Below are positions 24,734 through 34,414 of a DNA stretch of 64,000 nt, piece after piece; position 1 is the stretch's first letter; each line of letters starts with the position of its first letter. The notes beneath the pieces are model-generated. The model made no database searches. It worked only from the letters and a program-made list of their open reading frames with translations, and was not told the origin of the DNA. The translations under genes and the position numbers were made by a program. The stretch is from positions 4,340,001-4,404,000 of the forward strand of contig NZ_SHLD01000001.1 of the NCBI RefSeq assembly GCF_004217615.1, in the 5' to 3' direction. This DNA comes from Micromonospora kangleipakensis (GTDB lineage Bacteria > Actinomycetota > Actinomycetes > Mycobacteriales > Micromonosporaceae).

Positions 24734-26907
24734 TGGCGCTCTGGCGCGGCGGGCAGCGGATCGGCGGCGCCGCCGACCTCGACCCCCCGCCACCGGAGAA
24801 CCCCCGGCAGCGTAGGCGGGCCCGCCAGCGGTGGATGTTCGCCGCCCTGGCCACCTTCATCCTGGTCAACGTGCTCGCCGTCGGCGCGTACGCCAACTCG
24901 CGCTTCACCCCGGACAACCAGCGCACCGGACCGGAGAGCGCCGCGTCGGTGCCGGCGGCGGTACGCGACGGCGGGACGGTCGTGGACCTCCGGAGCGGGC
25001 GGCTCGACGCGCGCCGGATGCCGGCGCGGACCATCGCGCTCACCTTCGACGACGGTCCGGATCCGGTGTGGACACCGCGGGTCCTCGACGTGCTCAGCCG
25101 GCACCACGTGCCGGCCACGTTCTTCGTCCTCGGCTCCCAGGTCAGCCGGTACCCGGACATCAGCCGGCGGATGGTCCGCGAGGGCCACGAGCTGGGCATC
25201 CACACCTTCACCCACCCGGAGTTGACCGACCTGCCGTCCTGGCGGCGCCGGTTGGAGTACTCCCAGACCGAGGCGGTCATCGGCTACACCACCGGGGTCG
25301 GCACGCCGCTGGCCCGGCTGCCGTACTCGAGCGGGGTCGACGCCGTCGACGACGCCGACTGGCCGATCGTCCGGGACTCGGGCCGGTGGGGTTACGTCAC
25401 CGTCTTCGAGGACACCGACAGTCAGGACTGGGCCCGACCCGGCTCGGACGCGATCGTCCGCAACTCCACCCCGAAGGGCGACCGGGGCGCGGTCGTCCTC
25501 CTGCACGACAGCGGCGGCGACCGCGCCCAGACCGTGGCCGCGCTCGACCGCTTCATTCCCGAGATGCAGGCCCGCGGCTACCGCTTCACCACCGTGTCCG
25601 GCGGGCTCGGCTGGCCGGCCGCCGCTGCCGCCTCCACCGGCGACAGGATCCAGGGCGGCCTGCTCGTCTGGGCGGTGCGGATCGCCGACGCCACGGTACG
25701 CGGACTCTGGCTGCTGCTGATCGTCGTCGGCCTGCTCACCCTGGCCCGCACCCTCCTGCTCTTCGGCTACGCCGTCCGACACGCCCGACGGCGCCGCGCC
25801 CCGACCTGGTCCTGGGGTGGCGAGGTGAACGACCCCGTCACGGTCATCGTGCCCGCGTACAACGAGCGCACCACCATCGCGGCGGCGGTGCGGTCGTTGG
25901 CGTCGGGACGTCACCCCGGCGTGGAGGTGCTGGTCGTCGACGACGAGTCCGACGACGGCACCGCGGAGGAGGTGGAGCGGCTCGGGCTGCCCAACGTCCG
26001 GGTGGTCCGGGTGCCCGGCGGCGGCAAGGCCGCCGCGCTCAACGCCGGCGTGGCGCTGGCCCGGCACGACCTGCTGGTGATGGTCGACGCCGACACCGTC
26101 GTGGAACCCGACGCCATCCACCGCCTGGTGCAGCCCTTCGCCGACCCGCGGGTCGGGGCCGTCGCCGGCAACGTCAAGGTCGGCAACCGCCGCCGGCTGA
26201 TCGGCCGCTGGCAGCACATCGAGTACGTCATCGGCTTCAGCCTCGACCGTCGGCTCTACGACACGCTGCGCTGCATGCCCACCATCCCCGGCGCCCTCGG
26301 CGCGTTCCGCCGGGAGGCCGTCCGCGGCGCCGGCGGGCTGAGCCGGGCGACGCTCGCGGAGGACACCGACCTCACCATGGGCATCCACCGGGCCGGCTGG
26401 CGGGTGGTGTACGAGGAGACGGCGGTGGCCCGCACCGAGGCGCCGAGCACCCTGCCGCAGCTGTGGCGGCAGCGCTACCGGTGGAGCTACGGCACCATGC
26501 AGGCGCTCTGGCGGCACCGGCGGGCGTTGATCGAGCGCGGTCCCTCCGGTCGCTTCGGCCGGCGCGGCCTGCCGTTCATCGCCCTCTTCTCGGTGCTGTT
26601 GCCGCTGCTCGCGCCGGTGGTGGACATCTTCGCCGTCTACGGGCTGTTCTTCCTCGACCGAGTGGAGACCGTCGTCGCATGGCTCGCCGTCCTGGCCCTC
26701 CAGGTGATCACCGCGATCCTCGCGTTCCGCCTCGACCGGGAACCGCTGCGTCCGCTCTGGGCACTGCCGTTGCAGCAGTTCGTCTACCGCCAGGTCATGT
26801 ACCTGGTCCTGGTCCACTCGGTGGTCACCGCGCTCAGCGGGGGCGCGCTGAAGTGGCAGAAGCTGCGCCGTACCGGGGAGGTGGTGGCCCAGCCGACGGC
26901 CGGGTGA
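24733..26907 (+). CDS. Fused polysaccharide deacetylase and GT2 synthase
   Basis: 724 residues. A TM helix (~34-54) precedes an exported NodB deacetylase domain with TFDDGPDP (Asp106/Asp107), metal ligands HTFTHP (His157, His161) and a C-terminal LLHDSGG. A second TM region (~315-350) leads to a cytoplasmic GT2 domain with VVDDESDDG (Asp403/404), VDADT (452-454), AEDTD (Glu543-Asp544) and QRYRW (580-584), then C-terminal membrane helices. This joins PgaB/IcaB-like and PgaC/IcaA-like activities in one chain, suggesting synthesis and partial deacetylation of a beta-linked GlcNAc polymer. Whether the polymer is PNAG, chitin-like or a glucan cannot be read. Confidence 0.9.
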   Translation: MALWRGGQRIGGAADLDPPPPENPRQRRRARQRWMFAALATFILVNVLAVGAYANSRFTPDNQRTGPESAASVPAAVRDGGTVVDLRSGRLDARRMPARTIALTFDDGPDPVWTPRVLDVLSRHHVPATFFVLGSQVSRYPDISRRMVREGHELGIHTFTHPELTDLPSWRRRLEYSQTEAVIGYTTGVGTPLARLPYSSGVDAVDDADWPIVRDSGRWGYVTVFEDTDSQDWARPGSDAIVRNSTPKGDRGAVVLLHDSGGDRAQTVAALDRFIPEMQARGYRFTTVSGGLGWPAAAAASTGDRIQGGLLVWAVRIADATVRGLWLLLIVVGLLTLARTLLLFGYAVRHARRRRAPTWSWGGEVNDPVTVIVPAYNERTTIAAAVRSLASGRHPGVEVLVVDDESDDGTAEEVERLGLPNVRVVRVPGGGKAAALNAGVALARHDLLVMVDADTVVEPDAIHRLVQPFADPRVGAVAGNVKVGNRRRLIGRWQHIEYVIGFSLDRRLYDTLRCMPTIPGALGAFRREAVRGAGGLSRATLAEDTDLTMGIHRAGWRVVYEETAVARTEAPSTLPQLWRQRYRWSYGTMQALWRHRRALIERGPSGRFGRRGLPFIALFSVLLPLLAPVVDIFAVYGLFFLDRVETVVAWLAVLALQVITAILAFRLDREPLRPLWALPLQQFVYRQVMYLVLVHSVVTALSGGALKWQKLRRTGEVVAQPTAG

Positions 26908-26914
26908 CGGCGGA

Positions 26915-27889
26915 TCAGGTGAGCGGCGCCATCGCGGCCCGGGCCGCCCGCCGGGCCGCCGCCGGCAGCCAGGGTGCCGCCGCGATCAGCGCGCGGGCCT
27001 GCGCCGGGGAGAAGACCCCGGCGGCGGGCTCGCCCCGACCGCACGGGCCGTCCGACTCGCCGGGGCTCTTCACCCACAGCAGCGCCGCCACCCGCTCCAG
27101 GCGGGGATCGGTGGTCGGCGGTACGCCCAGCGCCTGCGGCGTGGCGTTGCACCACCGGTCGTCGGGCGGCGCCGGCAGCCCATTGCGGGAGGTGTCGATG
27201 ACCATCTCCCGGTCGCCGACCAGGTCGGACACCGCCAGGCCCCAGCGGTGGCTGTCCGCCGTGGACTGCCGGTTGGAGACGTTGACCGAGAAGCCCTCCG
27301 CCCGGGCGACGCCCGCCCGGCGCAGCCGCTCGGCGGTCTCCCGCGGACCGCGCCAGCGCGGGTGGCCGGCGTCGAGATAGACGTGGTGACCGGCGTCGGC
27401 CAGCACCCGGACCGCGCGGGACAGCAGCTCCGCCCGCGCGTCGTCGAAGCACTCGGCGACGACGGCGTCCGGTTCGAGGATCACCGCCGCCCGCTGGTCG
27501 CCGAGCGCGTCGACCACCTGGTCGACGAAGCGCGCGTACGCCGTGGCGTCCCGGGCGCCGCCACCGGCGCAGTCCAGGTTCGGGACGTGATAGATCACCA
27601 CCACCGGCAGCGCGCCCTGGCTGCGGGCGGCGGCCAGCACCTCGGCCAGGTCGGGCAGTTCCGCCGGGCCGGTCAGCCAGCGCGCCTGCGGGGTGCCGGC
27701 GATCGGGTCCAGCCAGGCGGCGTCATGGTCGCGTCGCCAGTGCGCCGCCGGGCTGTCCGTGTCCACCAGCAGCCGCGCGCCGCGGAACGGGTGGCGCAGC
27801 GGCGCGTACGCCTCGTCCCCCTCTCCGCAGCCGCCGAGCGTCGCGAGGAGCGCGGCGGCGAGAGCGCCGGCGAGCAGCGGGACGCGCAT
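26915..27889 (-). CDS. GH6-family glycoside hydrolase lipoprotein
   Basis: 324 residues with a lipoprotein signal (LGGC, Cys21). GH6 (beta-1,4-glucanase) marks are VIYHVPNLDC, VILEPDAVV, VYLDAGHPRW, GFSVNVSN, DTSRNG and WVKSPGESDGPC, with the usual catalytic Asp positions present in the LEPDA and DC segments. The gene converges on the synthase with seven bases between stops. GH6 enzymes beside GT2 synthases are known from Streptomyces (the CslA/CslZ arrangement), where they trim a cell-surface glucan. It may edit or release the neighbouring polymer. Confidence 0.88.
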   Translation of the reverse strand: MRVPLLAGALAAALLATLGGCGEGDEAYAPLRHPFRGARLLVDTDSPAAHWRRDHDAAWLDPIAGTPQARWLTGPAELPDLAEVLAAARSQGALPVVVIYHVPNLDCAGGGARDATAYARFVDQVVDALGDQRAAVILEPDAVVAECFDDARAELLSRAVRVLADAGHHVYLDAGHPRWRGPRETAERLRRAGVARAEGFSVNVSNRQSTADSHRWGLAVSDLVGDREMVIDTSRNGLPAPPDDRWCNATPQALGVPPTTDPRLERVAALLWVKSPGESDGPCGRGEPAAGVFSPAQARALIAAAPWLPAAARRAARAAMAPLT

Positions 27890-27946
27890 CCGGCCAATCT
27901 ATGCGCCCCCGCCCTCCGGCGCAGCGCTGCCGCGGCCGCGCCGCCG

Positions 27947-28717
27947 CTACGGCAGCTCCACCGGCAGCGGCACCGGGCGCTTGGCCACCCGGTCGTCCCC
28001 GGAGGACCGGCCGCGCAGGTGCCGGGCCAGCCAGGGCAGCAGGTGCCGCCGGGTCCAGGCCAGCTCGGCCCGGACCACCTCGTGGCGGGGTCGCCGGGCG
28101 GGTACCGGCAGCGAGTGCGACCACGAGTCGTCGTAGCCGGGCAGGCCGGCGGTGTGCGCCAGCGCGGCGGCGATCCGCTCGTGTCCGGCGCTGTTGGCGT
28201 GCAGCCGGTCGTCGCTCCACAGGCGGGGGTCCGATGCGACCGGGTGCGCCCCCAGGTCCAGCAGGGTGGCGCCGGTCTCGGTGGTGGCCGCCCGGACCGC
28301 CGCGTTGAGCGCCACCACCCGGCCGCGCAGCGGTCGGGCCAGCGGCATCACGGGCGCCGGGTCGGGCAGGGTGAAGGTGAGCACGGTGGCGCCCTGGCCG
28401 ACCAGGGCCCGTTGCATCGCGCCGACGTCCTCGGCGATCCGGTCCGCGTCGAACGACGGCCGGAGCACGTCGTTCATCCCGGCCACCACGGTGGCCAGGT
28501 CCGGCGCCAGCTCCAGCGCCACCGGCAGCTGCTCGGCCCGGATCCGCGCGGTGGTACGACCGCGGATGGCCAGGTTGGCGTACTCCAGGCCGCCCTGAGC
28601 GCGGGCCACCGCCAGGGCGAACCGGTCCGCCCAGCCCCGGTAGCCGCCGGCGCCGTCCGGGTCGTCCAGCCCCTCGGTGGTGCTGTCGCCGATCGCCACG
28701 TACCGCTGCCACAACAT
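27947..28717 (-). CDS. SGNH/GDSL hydrolase
   Basis: 256 residues without a signal peptide. Block I is AIGDSTTEG with nucleophile Ser12, block II an RGRTTARI stretch, block III GMNDV and block V DRLHANSAGH with the catalytic Asp/His. It should be a cytoplasmic esterase or lipase-like enzyme of unknown substrate. About 55 bases separate it from the GH6 gene on the same strand, so the two may share an mRNA. The basic C-terminus (LPWLARHLRGRSSGDDRVAKR) is an extension often seen in actinobacterial members. Confidence 0.85.
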   Translation of the reverse strand: MLWQRYVAIGDSTTEGLDDPDGAGGYRGWADRFALAVARAQGGLEYANLAIRGRTTARIRAEQLPVALELAPDLATVVAGMNDVLRPSFDADRIAEDVGAMQRALVGQGATVLTFTLPDPAPVMPLARPLRGRVVALNAAVRAATTETGATLLDLGAHPVASDPRLWSDDRLHANSAGHERIAAALAHTAGLPGYDDSWSHSLPVPARRPRHEVVRAELAWTRRHLLPWLARHLRGRSSGDDRVAKRPVPLPVELP

Positions 28718-28772
28718 GGTCGCCAGCTTAGGGCGGCCCCGCGCCGGGACACCGGACGGCCACCGCGGCCAT

Positions 28773-28778
28773 TAGCGT
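28773..28778 (+). promoter_or_regulatory. Candidate -10 box for a leaderless mRNA
   Basis: TAGCGT ends eight bases before the ATG at 28787, and no ribosome site precedes that ATG. The spacing suits transcription starting at or near the A of the start codon. Confidence 0.35.
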
Positions 28779-28786
28779 GGTGCCGG

Positions 28787-29785
28787 ATGAGTCCCACCCG
28801 ACGCCGCCTCGACCCCGACCAGGTCCGCCGGTACGTCGCCGCGTCCCTCGGCCCGTCGTCCCGGGTGACCGACTGCGGGCCGCTCGACGGCGGCGGCTTC
28901 GCCGCGGTGTGGTGGGTGACCCTGGACGACCGGCGCCGCGTCGTGCTCAAGGTCGGACCGCCGCCGCAGGTGCCGCTGCTGCGGTACGAGCGCGGCCTGG
29001 TCGCTGCCGAGGCCCGCTACCTGCGCCGGGTCGCCGCGCAGGCGCCCACCGTCCCGGTCCCGCCGCTGCTGCACCACGGCAGCGACCCGGAGCTGGGGGA
29101 CTGGCTGCTCACCGGCCTGCTGGCGGGCCGCACCCTGCACGATCTCGCCGAGGCCGGCGTCGACACGCGGCGGGCCCGGGCCGAGTTCGGGGCCGCGCTG
29201 GCCGCGCTGCACCGGGTGACCGGCGACCGGTACGGCTACGACGGTGACCGTGCCGGCGGCGCTACCTGGCGGGCCGCGTTCACCGCGATGCTGGACGACC
29301 TGCTCGCCGACGCGGCGGACTGGCGGGTGCCGCTGCCCGTGCCGGCGCGGCGGATCCGGGAGCTGGTCGGCCGGCACGCGCACGTCCTCGACGCGGTACG
29401 CCGCCCGGCGCTGCTGCACTTCGACGGCTGGGCCGGCAACGTCCTCGCCGTGCCCGGCGCGGACGGGGCGCCCCGGCTCAGCGGCCTGGTCGACGGGGAG
29501 CGCCACCTGCACGGCGACCCGCTGCTGGACCTGGTGTCGCCGCTGCTGTTCCGGCGTACCGAGGACGAGCCGGACGACCCGTTCCTGCGCGGGTACCGGA
29601 TGGTGACGCCGTACCCGCTGGACGCCGGGGCGCGGCGCCGGCTGGGCCTCTACCGGCTGCACCTCTACCTGCTGATGACCGTGGAGATGCCCAGCCGCGG
29701 CATGACGGCCGGGTCGCATCCGGGCCGGGTCGCCCGGCTCGCCGAGCTGCTCGATCGGGAGCTGGCCGACCTCGCCAGGCCCTGA
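28787..29785 (+). CDS. Aminoglycoside-phosphotransferase-fold kinase
   Basis: 332 residues of the APH/choline-kinase fold. Visible are the nucleotide-binding lobe (GGGFAAVWWVTL, VVLKVG with the Lys), the Brenner-type catalytic loop LLHFDGWAGNVL, and the metal-binding DGE that follows (SGLVDGERHLHGDPLLDL). The usual HxD is FDGWAGN here. These enzymes phosphorylate small molecules or drugs; the substrate is not predictable. It is divergent from the SGNH gene and seems to use a leaderless start. Confidence 0.8.
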   Translation: MSPTRRRLDPDQVRRYVAASLGPSSRVTDCGPLDGGGFAAVWWVTLDDRRRVVLKVGPPPQVPLLRYERGLVAAEARYLRRVAAQAPTVPVPPLLHHGSDPELGDWLLTGLLAGRTLHDLAEAGVDTRRARAEFGAALAALHRVTGDRYGYDGDRAGGATWRAAFTAMLDDLLADAADWRVPLPVPARRIRELVGRHAHVLDAVRRPALLHFDGWAGNVLAVPGADGAPRLSGLVDGERHLHGDPLLDLVSPLLFRRTEDEPDDPFLRGYRMVTPYPLDAGARRRLGLYRLHLYLLMTVEMPSRGMTAGSHPGRVARLAELLDRELADLARP

Positions 29786-29804
29786 CCGTCGCCCGGGACG
29801 GGCG

Positions 29805-30917
29805 TCAGAGCCAGCCGGAGCGGCGGAACAACCGGTACAGGGTGACCGCGGCCAGCGCCATCACCAGCAGGGCCCCCTGGTAGCCGTAGCGCCAGCCCAA
29901 CTCCGGCATGTGGGCGAAGTTCATGCCGTAGATGCCGGCCACCGCGGTCTGGGTGGCGGCGATGGCCGCCCAGGCGGCGATCTTGCGCATGTCGTTGTTC
30001 TGGTCCACGGCGAGCTGCGCCAACCGGGACTGCAGGATCGAGTTGAGCAGGTCGTCGTACCCGCCGATCCGGTCCACGGCCCGGGTCAGCCGGCTCTCCA
30101 CGTCGACGAACCAGCGCTGCAACGCCGGCGGCGGCCCGCCGTCGCGCTGCTCGACGAGGCTGCGCAGCGGCGCCTGCAACGGCAGCACCGCCCGCTTGAA
30201 CTCCACCACCTCGCGTTTGAGCTGGTAGATGTGCTGGATGTCGGTGCCGCGGTCGCGGGCGAAGACGCTCTCCTCGACGCGTTCCAGGTCCCGTTCCAGG
30301 TGCCCGGAGACCTCCAGGTAGAGCTCCACCATCCGGGCGCAGACCGCGTACGCCACCGCCCACGGCCCCTCGGCCAGCACGCCCGGGCGGCGCTGGATGT
30401 CCTCCCGGACCGGGGCCAGGGCGCCGGCCGCGCCGTGCCGGACGGTGATCACGAAGCGGTCGCCGAGGAAGACCATCACGTCCCCGGTGTCGATCACCTC
30501 GGAGGTGTCGGTCAGCTCGGTGTGCTCGACGTAGCTCGCGGTGCGCAGCACCAGCACGGTGACGTCGCCGTGCCGCTGGACGGTGGGGCGGTGCCCGTCG
30601 GCGAGGGCCTGCTCGACGCTCAGCTCGTCCAGCCCGAAGGTGCGGCCGACCGCCGCCATCACCGCCGCGCCCGGCTCGTGCAGGCCCAGCCAGACGAAGG
30701 AGCGCCGGGTGCGGCGGCTGCGTGCGTACGCGTCGGCGTAGTGCGGGCGCCCCGGCTCCCGCCGGCCGTTGACGTAGACGGCGCAGTCCACCACGGCGTC
30801 CGGGTTGGACCGTCGGGCGGCCGGCGTGGCCGCCGCGTCGGCCGGGCGGCCGAGCAGCCGGCCGAGCAGGGCGGGGAGCCGCGGCCCCCGCCGGGTCCGT
30901 ACCGCCGTCCGGTCCAC
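29805..30917 (-). CDS. corA: CorA-type magnesium/cobalt transporter
   Basis: 370 residues. A long cytoplasmic N-terminal alpha/beta domain (~30-300) ends in the stalk helix (LNSILQSRLAQLAVDQNNDMRKIAAWAAI), followed by TM1, the selectivity loop YGMNFAHMPE and TM2 (~340-365). The GMN motif is intact, so it should form a pentameric Mg2+ channel. Start is GTG at 30917. It converges on the kinase gene with about 20 bases between stops. Confidence 0.93.
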   Translation of the reverse strand: MDRTAVRTRRGPRLPALLGRLLGRPADAAATPAARRSNPDAVVDCAVYVNGRREPGRPHYADAYARSRRTRRSFVWLGLHEPGAAVMAAVGRTFGLDELSVEQALADGHRPTVQRHGDVTVLVLRTASYVEHTELTDTSEVIDTGDVMVFLGDRFVITVRHGAAGALAPVREDIQRRPGVLAEGPWAVAYAVCARMVELYLEVSGHLERDLERVEESVFARDRGTDIQHIYQLKREVVEFKRAVLPLQAPLRSLVEQRDGGPPPALQRWFVDVESRLTRAVDRIGGYDDLLNSILQSRLAQLAVDQNNDMRKIAAWAAIAATQTAVAGIYGMNFAHMPELGWRYGYQGALLVMALAAVTLYRLFRRSGWL

Positions 30918-30979
30918 CGCCGCACCTCCGCCCCGCCGGGAACTGACGGCCTACCGTACGGCACGTGCCGTCGGCGCGG

Positions 30980-31699
30980 TCAGCGTGTGGCCGTGGCGAA
31001 GACGACGATGTTGTCGGGGTAGTTGCCGGTGCGGGGGTTGAACCGGCCGCCGCAGGTGATCAGCCGCAGCCGGGCCGCCGCGTCGCCGCCGTAGACCCGT
31101 TCGGTGGGGAACCGCTCCTTCGGGTACGCGCCGGCACCGTCCACGGTGAACGTGGCCTGCCGGCCGTCGGCGCGGGTGACCTGGACGACGTCGCCGGCCC
31201 GGAGCCGGCCGAGGTCGAAGAAGACGGCCGGACCGGCCTGCGAGTCGACGTGCCCGACCAGCACCGCGTTGCCGGCCTCGCCGGGGGTGGGGCCGCGGCG
31301 GTACCAGCCGGCCACCTCGGGCCGGTTCAGCGGCGGCACCTCCAGGGAGCCGTTGCTGTCGCTGTCCACCGGGACGATCTCCGCGTCGACGCCGATCCGG
31401 GGGATGGTGATCCGGACCGGTTCGGACCGCGGCAGCACCGGCCCGGGCGAGCCGGAGCGTTCGCCCGTCGGGGCGGCCGAGGCGCCGGGCTGGGGCGGCC
31501 GGAGGGACGTGGTGCCCAGGCCGGCGGCGACCAGCCCGGCTCCGGTCGCGCCGGTCAGCGTGACCGCCGCGACCACCGCGGCGGTGCGGGCCCGCGACGG
31601 CCCGCGCTCGGGGTTGCGCTGCGGCGACAGGTTCCCACCTCCGTCCGACGTGGGCGTGGTGCCCGCACCGGTCACGCCGGCGCGGGCACCCTCGCACAA
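30980..31699 (-). CDS. Class F sortase
   Basis: 239 residues: one N-terminal transmembrane helix (~37-62), a Pro/Ser linker and a sortase barrel (~95-239). The catalytic triad is visible as GHVDS (His), LRLITCGG (Cys) and FNPRTGNY (Arg), and the VGWYRRGPTPGEAGNAVLVGH-like stretch is typical of actinobacterial class F sortases. These transpeptidases attach secreted proteins to the cell wall, but their sorting signals are poorly defined. The gene is next to a secreted protein with an LPXTG-like C-terminus and is likely in the same operon. Confidence 0.9.
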   Translation of the reverse strand: MCEGARAGVTGAGTTPTSDGGGNLSPQRNPERGPSRARTAAVVAAVTLTGATGAGLVAAGLGTTSLRPPQPGASAAPTGERSGSPGPVLPRSEPVRITIPRIGVDAEIVPVDSDSNGSLEVPPLNRPEVAGWYRRGPTPGEAGNAVLVGHVDSQAGPAVFFDLGRLRAGDVVQVTRADGRQATFTVDGAGAYPKERFPTERVYGGDAAARLRLITCGGRFNPRTGNYPDNIVVFATATR

Positions 31700-31721
31700 G
31701 GGATGGTGTGTGGCGACGCCC

Positions 31722-32210
31722 TCAGGCGACGACGGAGGCGCGGCGCCGGCGGCGCAGCAGCACGTACGTCCCCCCGGCGACGGCCCCGGCGGCCAGCGCG
31801 CCGCCCGCGACGAGGACGCCGGTGTCCGGCCCCTGGCCGCCGGCGCCGGCCTGGGCGCCGCCGATCGGCGTGACGGTGAACTGCGCGGTGCCGCCGTTGC
31901 TGCCGTCGCCGCAGGTCGTCGTGACCGTGTACGTGCCGAGGGTGAATCCGGCGGTGAAGAGTTCGGCGCTCAGGCCGCCGCCGGCCGCCGCGGTGGTGGA
32001 CCGGACGTTCTGATCCCGGTTGGGCCCGGTGACCCGGAAGATCGCGTCACCCACCTTCGGGTTGCAGGTCGTGGTGAGCACGACGGTCCCGCCGACCGGG
32101 GTGGTCGCTGGTGAGACGGTGGTGGTTTGCGCGAGCGCGGCGGCCGGGAGCAGGAGCGTGCCGAGGCCCACGCCGAGCGCCGCCGATCCGAGAATTGACT
32201 GTGCCTTCAT
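31722..32210 (-). CDS. Secreted Ig-like protein with sortase-type C-terminus
   Basis: 162 residues. A signal peptide (~1-27, ending ALA before QTTT), a beta-sandwich with two pairs of threonine-rich strands and two Cys (TTTCNPKVGD, TTTCGDGS), a Gly/Ala linker and then GPDTG (127-131), a hydrophobic segment and a basic tail RRRRRAS. That order is that of a cell-wall sorting signal, with GPDTG in place of LPXTG. The gene lies 22 bases upstream of the sortase in the same direction, so it is the obvious candidate substrate. Start ATG with a GAAGACGC-type upstream region. Confidence 0.8.
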   Translation of the reverse strand: MKAQSILGSAALGVGLGTLLLPAAALAQTTTVSPATTPVGGTVVLTTTCNPKVGDAIFRVTGPNRDQNVRSTTAAAGGGLSAELFTAGFTLGTYTVTTTCGDGSNGGTAQFTVTPIGGAQAGAGGQGPDTGVLVAGGALAAGAVAGGTYVLLRRRRRASVVA

Positions 32211-32618
32211 GCGCGTCTTCCCTCACTTTTCGTCCGCTGTCTGCGTGGGACGTCGTTCGGGTGGCCAACTCCGTGACTAGCACCGGTGTGGCCAACACTA
32301 GGAGGGTTGGGGTGCCCGTCCGGCGTAAATGAGAAATCTTCGTTGCCGTCACGTGTTCCCCCTCCCGCCGGGGAGCTGCGGAAATGCCCACCCAGGACCG
32401 CCCGTAACACCCGGCGGTCGTGGTCCCTCGTGGGGCGTCCGTCCGGTTCGCGCCCGCGCGGGCCGTCGCGGCCCTGCGTCCGGTGCGACCGCTCCTGTAC
32501 CCGATGTCGGAAACCTCGACGCCGCGTCGGACGGCCCCCGGTCGCCGCATTCTTCGGGCCGGGCCCCGGGGCGGAGCGCCAGCCGGCGTGACCGGCCGGC
32601 GGCTGGCAGCGGTCGTCA

Positions 32619-32631
32619 CTCCATAGTGGAG
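32619..32631. promoter_or_regulatory. Palindrome upstream of malate synthase, IclR-operator-like
   Basis: CTCCATAGTGGAG is a perfect five-base inverted repeat around TAG, 175 bases before the aceB start. Pseudo-palindromes of the CCA-n-TGG type are common for IclR-family regulators, which control glyoxylate genes in several bacteria. The 595-base gap 32211-32805 otherwise holds only the two divergent promoter regions. Confidence 0.4.
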
Positions 32632-32805
32632 GGCTGCCCGCCCCGACCTGCCGCTCGCCGCCCGGAAGGCACCGTTCGCCGCACCGGGCCGACCGCTCCC
32701 GGCGGCTGTGCCGTCACTCAGGTCGCGGCCCCGACCAGCGAGAACTACAGTCTGCAGGAGCACACCGGATAGATCGCGACACATATCACGGTGAGGAGCG
32801 AGCCG

Positions 32806-34389
<1,584 letters not shown>

Positions 34390-34414
34390 CCGACGACCGA
34401 CGCGGAGGTGGGCG

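Noticed and set aside
24202..26817. An 871-codon open frame on the minus strand
   Set aside because: Antisense to the deacetylase-GT2 fusion and its partner; no recognisable motif and low-complexity composition.
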